This document shows positions 9,672-20,547 of a stretch of DNA of 64,000 nucleotides, piece after piece. The notes beneath the pieces were generated by a model that was not told the origin of the DNA, did not search any database, and saw only the letters and a list, made by a program, of their open reading frames with translations. Each line of letters starts with the position of its first letter. The stretch's first letter is position 1. Origin of the DNA: Cordilura impudica. Lineage: Eukaryota > Arthropoda > Insecta > Diptera > Scathophagidae. Made by a program: the position numbers and the translations under genes. The DNA is taken from the NCBI GenBank assembly GCA_963682025.1, contig OY821521.1, positions 198,535,526 to 198,599,525 of the forward strand, given 5' to 3'.

Positions 9672-10977
9672 ACGGGTGATTTTTTAAGAGCTTGATAACT
9701 TTTTTTAAAAAAAAAACGCATAAAATTTGCAAAATCTCATCGGTTCTTTATTTGAAACGTTAGATTGGTCCATGACATTTACTTTTTGAAGATAATTTCA
9801 TTTAAATGTTGACCGCGGCTGCGTCTTAGGTGGTCCATTCGGAAAGTCCAATTTTGGGCAACTTTTTCGAGCATTTCGGCCGGAATAGCCCGAATTTCTT
9901 CGGAAATGTTGTCTTCCAAAGCTGGAATAGTTGCTGGCTTATTTCTGTAGACTTTAGACTTGACGTAGCCCCACAAAAAATAGTCTAAAGGCGTCAAATC
10001 GCATGATCTTGGTGGCCAACTTACCGGTCCATTTCTTGAGATGAATTGTTCTCCGAAGTTTTCCCTCAAAATGGCCATAGAATCGCGAGCTGTGTGGCAT
10101 GTAGCGCCATCTTGTTGAAACCACATGTCAACCAAGTTCAGTTCTTCCATTTTTGGCAACAAAAAGTTTGTTAGCATCGAACGATAGCGATCGCCATTCA
10201 CCGTAACGTTGCGTCCAACAGCATCTTTGAAAAAATACGGTCCAATGATTCCACCAGCGTACAAACCACACCAAACAGTGCATTTTTCGGGATGCATGGG
10301 CAGTTCTTGAACGGCTTCTGGTTGCTCTTCACTCCAAATACGGCAATTTTGCTTATTTACGAAGCCATTCAACCAGAAATGAGCCTCATCGCTGAACAAA
10401 ATTTGTCGATAAAAAAGCGGATTTTCTGCCAACTTTTCTAGGGCCCATTCACTGAAAATTAGACGTTGTGGCAGATCGTTCGGCTTCAGTTCTTGCACGA
10501 GCTGTATTTTATACGGTTTTACACCAAGATCTTTGCGTAAAATCTTCCATGTGGTCGAATAACACAAACCCAATTGCTGCGAACGGCGACGAATCGACAT
10601 TTCACGGTCTTCAGTAACACTCTCAGAAACAGACGCAATATTCTCTTCTGTACGCACTGTACGCATTCGTGTGGTTGGTTTAATGTCCAATAAAGTAAAC
10701 TGAGTGCGAAACTTGGTCACAATCGCATTAATTGTTTGCTCACTTGGTCGATTATGTAGACCATAAATCGGACGTAAAGCGCGAAACACATTTCGAACCG
10801 AACACTGATTTTGGTAATAAAATTCAATGATTTGCAAGCGTTGCTCGTTAGTAAGTCTATTCATGATGAAATGTCAAAGCATACTGAGCATCTTTCTCTT
10901 TGACACCATGTCTGAAATCCCACGTGATCTGTCAAATACTAATGCATGAAAATCCTAACCTCAAAAAAATCACCCGT
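9672..10977 (-). mobile_element. Complete mariner-type transposon
   Basis: 1306 bp bounded by TA duplications at 9670-9671 and 10978-10979 and by matching ends ACGGGTGATTTTTT (left) and its reverse complement (right, AAAAAATCACCCGT). It carries one uninterrupted transposase ORF on the minus strand. It is inserted in the internal part of the long-TIR element, so it is younger than that element. Confidence 0.95.
9779..10864 (-). CDS. Mariner transposase, full length (361 aa)
   Basis: Tc1/mariner-superfamily DDE/D transposase that binds the element ends and performs cut-and-paste integration at TA. The reading frame is complete from ATG to stop and fills the element. An N-terminal helix-turn-helix region (about residues 1-110, with a second HTH near RRRSQQLGLCYSTTWKILRK) precedes the catalytic RNase H-like core: ILFSDEAHFWLNG holds the first Asp, WFQQDGATCHTA the second, and RSCDLTPLDYFLWG the third acidic residue. 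The spacing between the last two Asp is about 36 residues rather than the 34 of classic DD34D mariners, so it belongs to a sister lineage. It ends RRSRGQHLNEIIFKK. Intact catalytic residues and ends make recent activity plausible. Confidence 0.96.
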   Translation of the reverse strand: MNRLTNEQRLQIIEFYYQNQCSVRNVFRALRPIYGLHNRPSEQTINAIVTKFRTQFTLLDIKPTTRMRTVRTEENIASVSESVTEDREMSIRRRSQQLGLCYSTTWKILRKDLGVKPYKIQLVQELKPNDLPQRLIFSEWALEKLAENPLFYRQILFSDEAHFWLNGFVNKQNCRIWSEEQPEAVQELPMHPEKCTVWCGLYAGGIIGPYFFKDAVGRNVTVNGDRYRSMLTNFLLPKMEELNLVDMWFQQDGATCHTARDSMAILRENFGEQFISRNGPVSWPPRSCDLTPLDYFLWGYVKSKVYRNKPATIPALEDNISEEIRAIPAEMLEKVAQNWTFRMDHLRRSRGQHLNEIIFKK

Positions 10978-11106
10978 TAGTTAATTTATTGTAGCTGATG
11001 AAGTATTTAAGTTTTGTCACTTTTTAAAAATCCAATCTTTCATCCAGCTTATTTGTCGAATTTATTTGCTGCTTTTTTAGCCAATCATTTCTTGGCGTTA
11101 CTATGT

Positions 11107-12343
11107 TCAGCTGTTGATTTCGCTGGTACTCAAGAAATCGCATTGAGTAGAGGTAGAAAACTTTTTCATCTCGAGTCTTCCATCGACAAGCGGTTTAAAG
11201 GCATGGTATTGAGCGGTGCCATCGATTGTTATCGCAGCATCGAATCTGCTCTTTAGTGTTTTCAATGTTTCCCCATAATCCTCTTTGCTACTAAAAACTA
11301 TTTTAGTTTCTTTACAATAATTCTTTGTCCAATAGAATAAAGCAGTCGCATCTTGATGAGAGCACTGGTGGCTATACTTCGCTGCATTTCTTTTAAGGTT
11401 TGCCCCAATACCATCACATGCTCCTTTACCATGAGCAGTAGGATGAAAATGCCACTCAGCTGGCATTCCAAAATCTTTTTCATGAGCCATAAGATTTGCG
11501 AAGCTACTTTTGTTTTTAAAATTTGACGGCCTCCGTCCGAAACGTAGTATACCTTCATTACTGTAAATTTAGATTTTAGATATTTTAGTATTATCTTCTG
11601 GTACTCATAAACTGTAACGGTATCATGTTTTAAATCGTCGGATATGATTGCCATACTTTTGTGTTCCAGTTTTTCATCTTTCATGTAGTAAATAACTACT
11701 GTGAATATAGTTGCTTAATCGTTATTGAAGTGGAATGCTTGTATGGCATCCTGAAGAACATATTTATAGTTTTCTGCGAAATCATATGAAATAACGAATT
11801 CACCAGACTTCAAATGTATCTTCAAATCCTTGAAGAATGACCATTGCTCTTTGACTAAAAAGTCATGGTTTATCAAGTTTAGCAATCCTGTACACATTTC
11901 TTCCACAAAATCATCCACATTTAAAATGATTGTTTTCAATGTGCATCTGTCAGTCTGAATCCAAGAATCATTGACCTCCTCTATATATTCTCGATCTAAA
12001 GAGTTGATTAAATTTTCTTTGATGAATGTGGTTTTCGGGCAATTGGTACATTCACCTAAGTGGCAAGAAGTTGTTGCATTAGGACACATAGTCAATTTAA
12101 GGCAATCGCGGTAATCGTGTAAATCTTCTGCCGAATCATCTGTTAAATACTTTAAGTTGATTTCCTTCAACATCAGTTTAACATTTTCATGGTAAATCAA
12201 ACGCATACTGTGTGAGTTCCGCTGCTTTCTGCCAAAACACAATGTTTTGGCCTCATTTGGGTAAATTTCGTGAAGCCAATTTTAACATCCTCGAGTTCAG
12301 ATTGAAATGTTGCAAATAACTCTTTCAGGTTACAGAGAACCAT
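11107..12343 (-). pseudogene. Decayed transposase-like ORF of the long-TIR element (HGKGACDGIG family)
   Basis: Three minus-strand frames join into one protein: ELFATFQSELEDVKIG, ESSGTHTVC, YHENVKLM, a Cys cluster (CPNATTSCHLGECTNCP), SYDFAENY, HFNND, KVYYVSDGGRQ, then AEWHFHPTAHGKGACDGIG. I recognise this as a recurring uncharacterised family in arthropod and cnidarian genomes. It is broken by a frameshift near 12210, a nonsense TAA at 11715 where CAA (Gln) is expected, and a frameshift near 11520. Asp residues in SYDFAENY, VSDGGR and ACDGIG are spaced like a DDE/D catalytic triad, which would make it the transposase; this is inference. The start at 12343 is only the first available ATG. Confidence 0.7.
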
Positions 12344-12360
12344 TCTCTTCTGTTATGTTA

Positions 12361-12943
12361 TGAAGGTATGTTACATACCTTCGGAAAGGTTAATTTGTCT
12401 AGTTTCTCAGTATAAGTTTTATTTGAAAGGTTTTTCACACAAATAGGAAAAAATTTAAAATAGTGCATTTGTGAAAAATTGAAAAACCGTTGTCTTGAGT
12501 TACAAAACAATTATTTTGATAGATATCCCACTCCCATCCCACTAAGCGACCAAAAAGCTCTTAAAGGAAAAATCCTAAGCTTTCTTATGAAAAAAATGCC
12601 CTTTTTGAAAAAAAGGCAAAAAATGCTTTAATTTAGCAAAAAAAAAAGTCTAAAATTTTTTTTTTTAAAGTATTTTTTTCCGAAATATTGAAGAAATAGC
12701 TATCTAAACTATTTGGGAGAATATTTTCTAAGGACAATAGGTAATAAGTTACATGGATGAGAAAAAACACCTGTTTGGCCAAAATGTCAAATTGTGATCC
12801 CCTCTAACTCAGAGAGATCTGGACTGATCTTGTTGAAAAATTGTGTTTAAGCTACTATCCAATAGGACTAACATTGGTGAAAATTTCATCCCGATCGGAA
12901 GACATCGGTTTCAAAAGTTGGTGCACTTGACATGAAATTCCCC
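12361..12943 (-). repeat. Right TIR of long-TIR element
   Basis: Reverse complement of 8865-9452; shares the TTTCATGTCAAGTGCACCAA terminus and the inner CCTTCGGAAAGGTTAATTTG block. Confidence 0.85.
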
Positions 12944-13142
12944 ATATATATATAAAAATATAAAAAAAATTAATTAAAAAAAAATTAGCATAAAATTAAC
13001 AAAAACCCAAAAACCAAAAACAAAAAAAAAAAAATTGCCAGCTCGAACGATTTTTTTATTTCTTTTCTTACAATATGATTTATTGAATACTTTCAAGCCC
13101 AACTTTTTTTTTTTTTTTAACAATAGCACAAAAAAAAAAACA
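12944..13142. other. A-rich linker, no gene seen
   Basis: Poly-A and poly-T runs between the long-TIR element and the next repeat. Confidence 0.5.
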
Positions 13143-13649
13143 AAAAACAAATAAGTAAATTATAGTCGGTAGAGACGTTTAGAGACCCTATCTCTTAGGT
13201 CCAACTAATTGGATATAGAAAATAAGCATAGACGAAATTTGAGTGGAATTTTTATTAATTTTTTGGCCTTCGGATATGAAAAAGTTCATATCGGATGCTA
13301 TATTTATATGGGGACTAGGTCGAAAAATGGACCGATCCTGGCCATATTTGGTAAGGACACTTATTTTTTGCAGAAACATATACAAACCAAATTTGAGAAA
13401 AATCTGGGCACTATTTTTGTTTTTTGATGGATTTAAGTGAAGATCTGGAGTCAGCTTTAAATGGGGATATGACTAAGAATTATGCTTTAGGGTTTACTTT
13501 TGGACTACTGATAAATGGATGTAATAAACATAAGCAAACCCAACTTGACCGAGATATATATGATAATTTGGATATAATGGCAATTATATTCGATCTCATA
13601 GGGGTCATTTGTATGGGGAAAACGGTTTTCATCCTATGGCCGATAGAAG
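13143..13649 (+). repeat. Family 1 repeat, copy 2, left part
   Basis: Starts at the ACAAATAAGTAAATTATAGT terminus, continues through CCTATCTCTTAGGTCCAACT and GGATATAGAAAATAAGCATA, and stops at ATGGCCGATAGAAG where another element is inserted. The remainder resumes at 14478. Confidence 0.8.
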
Positions 13650-14469
13650 CAATTCTAAATATTCCCAGGGAAATGAGTTCCCCGGGAATTAATTTTTCCC
13701 GAGAATAAATCCTCCTATTCTAAATAGGCGGGGAGAAGAATAATATGGGAGAGAGAATTTCGATTATTCGAAGACAGCTGTTTTGCTTAAGTTGTTTTGT
13801 TTTGTTTACAAATTTAAAAGTTTTTGTGAAAATTAATAGTAAAACTTTTTTTAAAATCTTTAATAAATTAAAATAAATACAAAAAATGTTCAGTGTAGCA
13901 TTCCTGATGGTAGCTGAAGCAGAAGAGCAGCAGCAGGACAAGACGGATCAAAGCATGGCAAGAAGAAAGCTACGTGAGGCCAGCAACCCACTTGAATTGC
14001 CTGCTGAGTTTAATTTCCACTCCAAATTACGCCATACCCGGCTTAGCTCCTCCTTGCTTCCTTTGAACATCCCGCATGCAACATCAGGGTTGGCTTGCAT
14101 TGTGTTCAAAAGAACATGAATTTGTTTTTTTTTTTTTTGCTTTTGACCTGAAAGCAACAGTAATGCCATAATAATATTATTATACAAAATTTTAAATGAT
14201 ATATATTACTATTTTTCATAAAAATATTAAATACTTACATTTATCGCAGCACTCACTCTCAATTTTTTGGCGGAATTATTCCCAAATTATTCTCCCTTTT
14301 ATTGACATTCAGAATAGCTACTTTTTTCCCGGGGAAGAGATTCCCATTTTTGAAGTTCTTTTAGAATAAGGGTAAAGGGAAAAGAGAAAAAATTCCCGGG
14401 GAGATTTTATTAAGAATAGGGGAACACGGAATAGGGAAAAAATTCCCAGGGAATTATTATTGAGAATTG
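13650..14469 (+). mobile_element. PIF/Harbinger-like element with CCCGGGAA-rich inverted ends
   Basis: Ends are inverted: left CAATTCTAAATATTCCCAGG, right (reverse complement) CAATTCTCAATAATAATTCC, each followed by further TTCCCGGG-type blocks. It interrupts a family 1 repeat, giving a length of about 820 bp. It contains only an N-terminal remnant of a transposase, so it is a non-autonomous deletion derivative. A 3-bp duplication, expected for PIF/Harbinger, could not be fixed. Confidence 0.6.
13886..14119 (+). pseudogene. PIF/Harbinger transposase N-terminal remnant
   Basis: The 77-codon frame has an ARRKLREASNPLELP stretch, which matches the RRxLRxxSNPLELP signature near the start of insect PIF/Harbinger transposases. 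The catalytic DDE part is absent. The following residues do not continue the family, so the rest of the frame is probably fortuitous after a deletion. Confidence 0.5.
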
Positions 14470-14477
14470 GGCTGTAT

Positions 14478-14700
14478 CAGCCCAAAATATATCAAAATAT
14501 ATTCATATTTGCGACCTGTAGTTTGGTTACAAGGTTTACATGGACGCACAGACAGACAGACGGAAGCATGGACAGACGTACATCGCTAAATCGATCCAGA
14601 AAGTGATTCTGAGTCGATCGGTATAATAAAAGATGGGTCTAGGTCAAATATTTTTGGTAGTTACAAACATCAACACAAAGTCATTATACCCTGAATAGGG
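14478..14700 (+). repeat. Family 1 repeat, copy 2, right part
   Basis: Resumes the interrupted unit with AAAATATATTCATATTTGCG, GTTTACATGGACGCACAGAC and CGATCGGTATAATAAAAGAT, ending at ATACCCTGAATAGGGTATAA. Confidence 0.8.
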
Positions 14701-14894
14701 TATAATTATTCCATGTACTTTTGGAATAATTATTTGTAAAATAATGCCAAACATACATACATTTGTACGGAAAGTGGTCGAGTTTTTTCGAGTAGCAGTT
14801 TTTCCTATTCAGGTGAAATTTGAGGATGATATTCTTGGTACTTGTGTGATTCCTTGTATTTATCTTTTTACATGCTTTCAAACATGAAAAATAT

Positions 14895-15010
14895 TAGTTT
14901 TTACTATTTGAGAAACTCGTTCGACTCGAGTAGCTCATTTACTACTCGTTCGGCTCGAGTAGCTCATGTACTACTCGAGTAGCTCGAGAAGCTCTCTGCT
15001 CGAGTAATCA
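14895..15010. repeat. CTCGAGTAGCTC palindromic repeat cluster
   Basis: Four or five copies of (A/T)CTCG(TT)CG(A/G)CTCGAGTAGCTC with spacing of 25-30 bp; CTCGAG and AGCT palindromes recur. Locally GC-richer than the surroundings. Function unknown. Confidence 0.7.
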
Positions 15011-16570
15011 GTAACTCTGGTCTGTATCTTTAAGGTTACAACTTTAGTTTAAATTCAATTTTATTTTTAATTCAAAAAAAATTTTTTTTTCTCTCAGAAC
15101 ATATTTAAAAAATTTTTTTTTTCATTTTTATAACAATTCAGGGCAAATTCACTGCCAAAAATGACAAACTTTTTACACCACATTTTTTTCTTTTTTTGTT
15201 GACAAAGAAGACGAAGGAGAGGAAAATATTTTAAATACTCATATTTAAATTTTCAATATATTTAACTGATTTTTATTTTTGTTATAAGTCTGGTTTGGTG
15301 TTTGCTTAAATATTTATTTATACATATTTATAGAAAATCTTCAAAGACTTTCAACATTCCAATAGTGCACACATAATGAATGATATTTGTTTGTAATGTG
15401 GCAAGCTTAAAATAAAAACCGATAATAACTTTTTCAAATTAATAACAAATGGAAAAATGTCAATCGTTCAAAAAATGTATTTAAACAATTTGACAAATTA
15501 CTAACTACGCAGGTGGTTAAACTGGTCTCCCCAATGGTTAACACAAATATTGTATGTTTAACTAAATGAGCATTCATACGAGTATGTTCGGACGGCCATG
15601 TCAGTTTGTTTATGGTGTGAAGGCAACATCAGACCACATTCATGTAAGTAAACAACAACTTAAAGCTTAAGCAACTGTTTTTTTGCTTTTGTTTTTGAGT
15701 TTGAGTTTGAGTTTTTGAAATTTGTTTAGACGAATATCGACAATATCTTCTTAATTATTTACATAATTTCTCACCTTTATAGTAGATGTTTATGTAAATT
15801 TAATTCAGTTAAACTTTTGTCATACTTTTATTATGCTTTATTTTGAGCTCGAAACTATTAAAAATACCTTTAATTCCCACTCACACGCCCTTTTTTCGCT
15901 TCTTTGAAAATCAAAATGCACTTGGAATAAATAAAAAAAAAAAAAAAAAATAAATAATAAAAAAATAATAAAAAAAAATAAAAATATGTCCATACAGTAT
16001 AAGGTTGGGTCATTAGAATGTCTTTCAAAAAAATTTTTTTCTCTTTTAAATGACAATAAATATAAGATATTTTATCTCATATGTCAGCTGTTTCAGTAAC
16101 TTTGTTGCTCAAAGGCCAGCTTTTATGTTTGGAGTATAGAAGATCCATTTGAACCATATTTATTTAAAAATTACTCAACCGACTCAATTTAAAGCTTTAT
16201 TTCAGGGAATTGAATTCAAAAAACCACTGGATACATAATGTTTTTGAAATTTTGTATTTGTCTAATTTTATTTCAGATTTGTAAAAATACACATTGCTCC
16301 GTAATATATTGCTTTGTTTGCATTTATTTATATAACTCTGTTTTAATAGAGTTAGAATTAGATTCTGAATAAAATTATAAAGATTAAAGAATAGTTTATA
16401 GAATAAATTAACAAACAAACAAAATTTTCTTATTTAAATAATACTAAGGTGAAAAATTGTTTAAGTTGGAGAAAAAATTAATTTTAATTAATAAAACAAA
16501 AATAAAATGTTCTATGAAAAATTTTTTTCACTTGAATAAAATATTGAAAAATTTACTAAAAATATATTTA
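15011..16570. other. Intergenic, no gene seen
   Basis: No long frame, no transposon ends. Contains A/T homopolymers (e.g. 15928-15980) and nothing I can identify. Confidence 0.55.
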
Positions 16571-16572
16571 GA

Positions 16573-17095
16573 TAAACAAGTAAGTAAATTATAGTCGGTT
16601 TAGACCGATAATACAATACTTTATGCCACGAGTTTCAAAATTGGATTTTTGAAGAACGAGAGTAAAATTTGCATGTGCCCAATCTTTGATATCCTCCACC
16701 TGCATCTTAAACTCAATAAAATTTTGAATTTAGTTTGAACATTTTTATTTGTTAAAGAGTTCTTTCAGAGTTTCATTCATATCTCGTGACCCTTTGGACT
16801 GATTTTGATGATTTTAAATGGCAACTTTTTTGGGATGTTATTAAACGATTTTGTGCAAAAACGAAGAGCCTAACTTAGTTATAGAGGGAGTGATCGTGAT
16901 TTCTACAGACATGAATAGAATAAGAAGCACAATATAGAAAAATCATATTTTTTATCCAGCTGACCTATTGAGGGCATGATTGTGATTTCCACAGCCCGAC
17001 AGACAGACATTACTATATCGACTCCTCTTGTCATAAGAATCAATAACACATATATTATATACGGTCCATATCTCTGGAGGGCATAAAAAATATTT
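16573..17095 (+). repeat. Hybrid of family 1 start and family 2-like body
   Basis: Begins with the family 1 terminus ACAAGTAAGTAAATTATAGT and TAGACCGATAATACAATACT, then changes to text typical of family 2 (CATATCTCGTGACCC, GATTTTGATGATTTTAAATG, CAGACAGACATTACTATATC). Looks like a recombinant or nested copy. Confidence 0.55.
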
Positions 17096-17439
17096 GAAAA
17101 ACAAAAATTTTAAATATTATCAAAACAAAATTTTGTAATAAATTTTTAGTTATAATGGAAATGCAAATGTAAATAAAAATCAGGAAAAATATTAAAAGAA
17201 AAATTAAACAATTTATAAAAAAAAATTTTCTAGTAGTGAAAGTATTTTTTAATTGTTTTTTTTTTTCAGACAGACTATATAACTTATTTATCATAAGCTA
17301 CAATTTAAGTCCTGCTTTCCTTTATAAAAGAATTAAAAATTACGATTTTTCTTTTTTTTTGTTATTTTAGAGATATTTGGGAATATTCTTAGGGGGAAAA
17401 TGAAAAGAATATGTTGTTAATTAATTCCACAAATTAGTC

Positions 17440-17653
17440 TTCAATCCTTATAATGTTATTCAGAATCTTCACCCCATCTGATGTCCTTATTATTTATACC
17501 ACCTATATCCGACCAAAAATGGAATACAACTCCCACATATAAACTGGGGCTTCACAGTCTATTTTGAAGCTTCTGGACCGTGTGCAAAGGAGGGCGTTGG
17601 TGCTTATCAATGACAGTAGGGAAACCAACCAATGGAGACTTGGAGCACCGTCG
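17440..17653 (+). pseudogene. Non-LTR retrotransposon ORF2 C-terminal relic, 5' half
   Basis: One frame reads TPSDVLIIYTTYIRPKMEYN and ILKLLDRVQRRALVLINDSR, matching the region after the reverse transcriptase domain of jockey/CR1-type retrotransposons (IRPxMEY..., LLDRVQ.RA..LI.D). One in-frame stop follows HI. It is cut by the Transib insertion and resumes at 20865. A sister copy is at 53930-54470. Confidence 0.75.
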
Positions 17654-17692
17654 CACAGTGGCGCCCGTAGAGCAAACGAGGTTGCAAAAAAC
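17654..17692 (+). promoter_or_regulatory. Left Transib end, 23-RSS-like (heptamer CACAGTG)
   Basis: CACAGTG, the consensus V(D)J heptamer, is followed after exactly 23 bases by GCAAAAAAC, 7 of 9 matches to the nonamer ACAAAAACC. The right end read inward has CACAGTG, 22 bases, then GCAAAAATC. These are the presumed transposase binding sites. Confidence 0.7.
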
Positions 17693-18626
17693 AAAATTTT
17701 CATGTGCGCCGACGAAGTTTTGAATAAACCCATGTTATAGGAAACTTTTCAACGATTTAAAATATGCTACTCTTAATAATATCACATTTTTAGTTTAGAA
17801 GATATAACCGTTCAAAGTTGACCGACTTTCGGTTTTCAAAAAACACACAATTTTTAGTCAATTTGTTGCGATTTCAGGTATAATATCACGAAAAATAGGT
17901 AACGAATCGCCTTATTTTTTGTTTGTAATGATTGATGTATTTATTAAATGTATAATGATAAAAAAAAATTAACTGTTTGCTTTGTGTTTCTCCTGGTAAA
18001 TCACTATTTAAAAACTACCCGTTTTTTCACTAATTTTCAACTTTGACTGAAAATAAAAAAAATTTATATTTTTCTATATTTTCCATATTTGCAAAACATG
18101 TTCTTTGATTATTTCTTTACATAATTCAAAAGGTTTTATCTGCCCGTACGTGCCCGTTTGGCTTCTAGAGGCAAAAATGGTTAAAAAGAACTGGTTGCAG
18201 AAATTGTATGGCGTGCATCCCTTACATGTTTTGACTGACAGTAGTTTGATCTAATAGTTTGAAAATTGCATTTTAAGTCGGTTGTCTACCTGTGAGCCTC
18301 TGCCAAAGTCTACTCCCAATATTCTGTTACAGACACAGGATGCACAAAAAACTACTCATTGAAATTCGCAGGTACGCACCTCACTTAAAAATTACTTTGG
18401 AGTACAAATGGTCAAGAACAATATTGACTTATGGTCCATCCAGGTAGTCACAAATCTTATTTAGACACGAGCATAATATCAAAATTGCATAATTCAGCCT
18501 AAATCCATATGTATGCAGGGAACAGGTAAATTTTTAGGCATGGTAGCATAAGCCTATATATTGCAAAATAAGCATAATGCCTGGATTAGTCTACGACTGA
18601 AAGTTGGCGCAACAAGTACTTAAACC

Positions 18627-20547
18627 ATGGCGTTAAACAATTTAAAATTATTTGAACTGTTTAGAAGGTCAACCACACCAAAGTTTTTCACGGAAGCTGC
18701 TTTAGAAGAACTCGATAGCTTATACGGAAATATTGAGAGAAGCGAAATTATAAAAAATAATTTTTATCTGATATATGCAAATATTAAGGCAAAATGGGTG
18801 AAATCTAATCGAACTATTCAGAACTTCAACTCCAAATACGAGGACTGGCTTAATGAAGACACCATCCTGGATATATTGGCAGTAGATAAACCCACCACAT
18901 CAATCAGAGGAGCAAAAGGAAGGCCAAAAAAAAGTATTGAAGAGTGTTCAATTTTCACAAGAAAGAGGAAACTTGCCGATGCCACCAATGACTTGACCAC
19001 GAAGCATTTATCGGACGCGCTGTCTATTAAATATACAAAGGATACTGAAAGAGTTAGGTCGCAGATTACAAAATCTGTTGCTGATGCAAGCCCACTGCGA
19101 CTAAAAAGGATTAAGGAAAGCATTCCCACGCCCACAAACACACGCATTAAAAAGTATGGTTCCGAAGAAGCCTTGTTTATGGACTTACAACTTTCCAAAG
19201 AAAAATATGAGATACTACGGCCATCCTTTATGCGACACGGGGCTGACGTTTTACCAGGATACAAGCATATTACGCAAGCCAAAATAAATTCACGACCACT
19301 GCATACGGATTTCACGGAAGTCTCTGTGAAAGCCAATCTGCAGGATCTCATGGGCCATACAGCAAAACGGTTGTTGGAGAGTCTTCCTGAAAATGAGGTG
19401 AAAATTCTTCCTGAGAAACTGACATTGATCAACAAATGGGGCTGCGATGGATCATCCGGACAAAGCGTTTATAAGCAAAGGATATCTTCCGATGACGCTT
19501 CAATATCGGACGGAAATATGTTTATGGCATCTGTTGTTCCTTTGCGGCTAAAATCTGATGTTTCCCTACACTGGAAGAATCCACGTCCGTCATCAGTGCA
19601 TTATTGCCGACCAATAATGTTTCAGTTTGCAAGGGAATCGGCAGAACTCATAAGGACCACGGTGAAGGACATTGAAGAACAAATAAGCAAGATTAAGCCT
19701 ACAAAGCTGCAAATTGGAGAAGGAAAATATATTGAATGCAATTACGAGTTCCACCTGACCATGGTTGACGCAAAAGTCGTAAACGAACTGACAGGAACAA
19801 CCTCAACATTGTCATGCCCGATTTGCAAAAAGAGTCAGAAGAACTTTGGTAATTTAAACGATTCTACAAACGAGGAGAATTACGAATATGGAATGTCACC
19901 GTTGCACGCAAGGATAAGGTATATGGAGTTCTTGCTAAAACTGGCGTATACCCTACCACAAGAGGAGGAAAACTTCGATGAAAATACATCAATAAAGGAT
20001 AAGGAAAAGATCAGAAAGAAGCAAATACAGGATGCTTTTTTTAAACAAGTTGCACTAAAAGTAGACTGTCCCAAGCACGGATACGGTAACTCAAACGGTG
20101 GAAACACTTCTAGGAGATTTTTTGAAAATGATGAGGCAGTAACTAGAATCACTGGAATTGACAATCAAATCGTGAAAAGATTGGGAACGATCTTGAATGT
20201 TTTAAACTGCAAAGAAAATGTCAATTCTACAAAATATGGAGAATATGCATCGAAAACTGCATCTCTTTTAGCAGTCTTTGCCAATTGGAGAGCTTTCTGA
20301 AGAAGCACAGGAGCCTCTTAACAAATTTTATAAAAAATATAGATTGCAGAACACATTCAAAGCATCAAGGGTAAGGCAAAATGAGAACCTCTTCAACATG
20401 TTGGCAGCATCTTCCGATCCACTTATTTCTTCCCTGCGGCATGTGAAGTCACGAATAGAGTTAGAAAATAATTATAGTTTAGAAATGATTAGTCTTTTAG
20501 ATATACCTTCTCTTACGAATTGTGATGAATATTTTACAGAAAATTGA
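18627..20547 (+). pseudogene. Transib transposase (RAG1-core relative), broken near its C-terminus
   Basis: The 557-codon frame 18627-20300 has the Transib/RAG1 core: NKWGCDGSSGQS with the first catalytic Asp (residue 274), LHWKNPRPSSVHYCRPI, TMVDAKV with the second Asp (residue 381), the SCPICKK zinc site, HARIRYMEFLL, and YGNSNGGNTSRRFF. After YGEYASKTASLL the frame runs into junk and stops. A second frame starting at 20278 continues with PIGELSEEAQEPLNKFY, which holds the region of the third catalytic acidic residue, then VRQNENLFNML and SSDPLIS. The usual segment between them (with a His-rich helix) is missing, so an internal deletion plus frame change near 20265-20280 has inactivated it. 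An N-terminal non-core region (residues 1-200) is present and basic. Confidence 0.93.

Larger units (their letters stand above)
8865..12943. mobile_element. Long-TIR DNA transposon (~580-bp inverted repeats), family unknown
   Basis: The left arm 8865-9452 reappears as the reverse complement at 12361-12943, from the outer TTTCATGTCAAGTGCACCAA to the inner CCGAAGGTATGTAACATA. Between the arms are an inserted mariner (9672-10977) and a decayed ORF on the minus strand (11107-12343). After removing the mariner the element would be about 2.8 kb. Outer ends abut ATATAT-rich DNA, so I could not define a target-site duplication. The combination of long TIRs and one internal ORF is that of a cut-and-paste transposon. 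Confidence 0.8.

Noticed and set aside
18818..19435. 205-codon minus-strand ORF
   Set aside because: Lies wholly antisense to the Transib transposase; its composition mirrors that frame.
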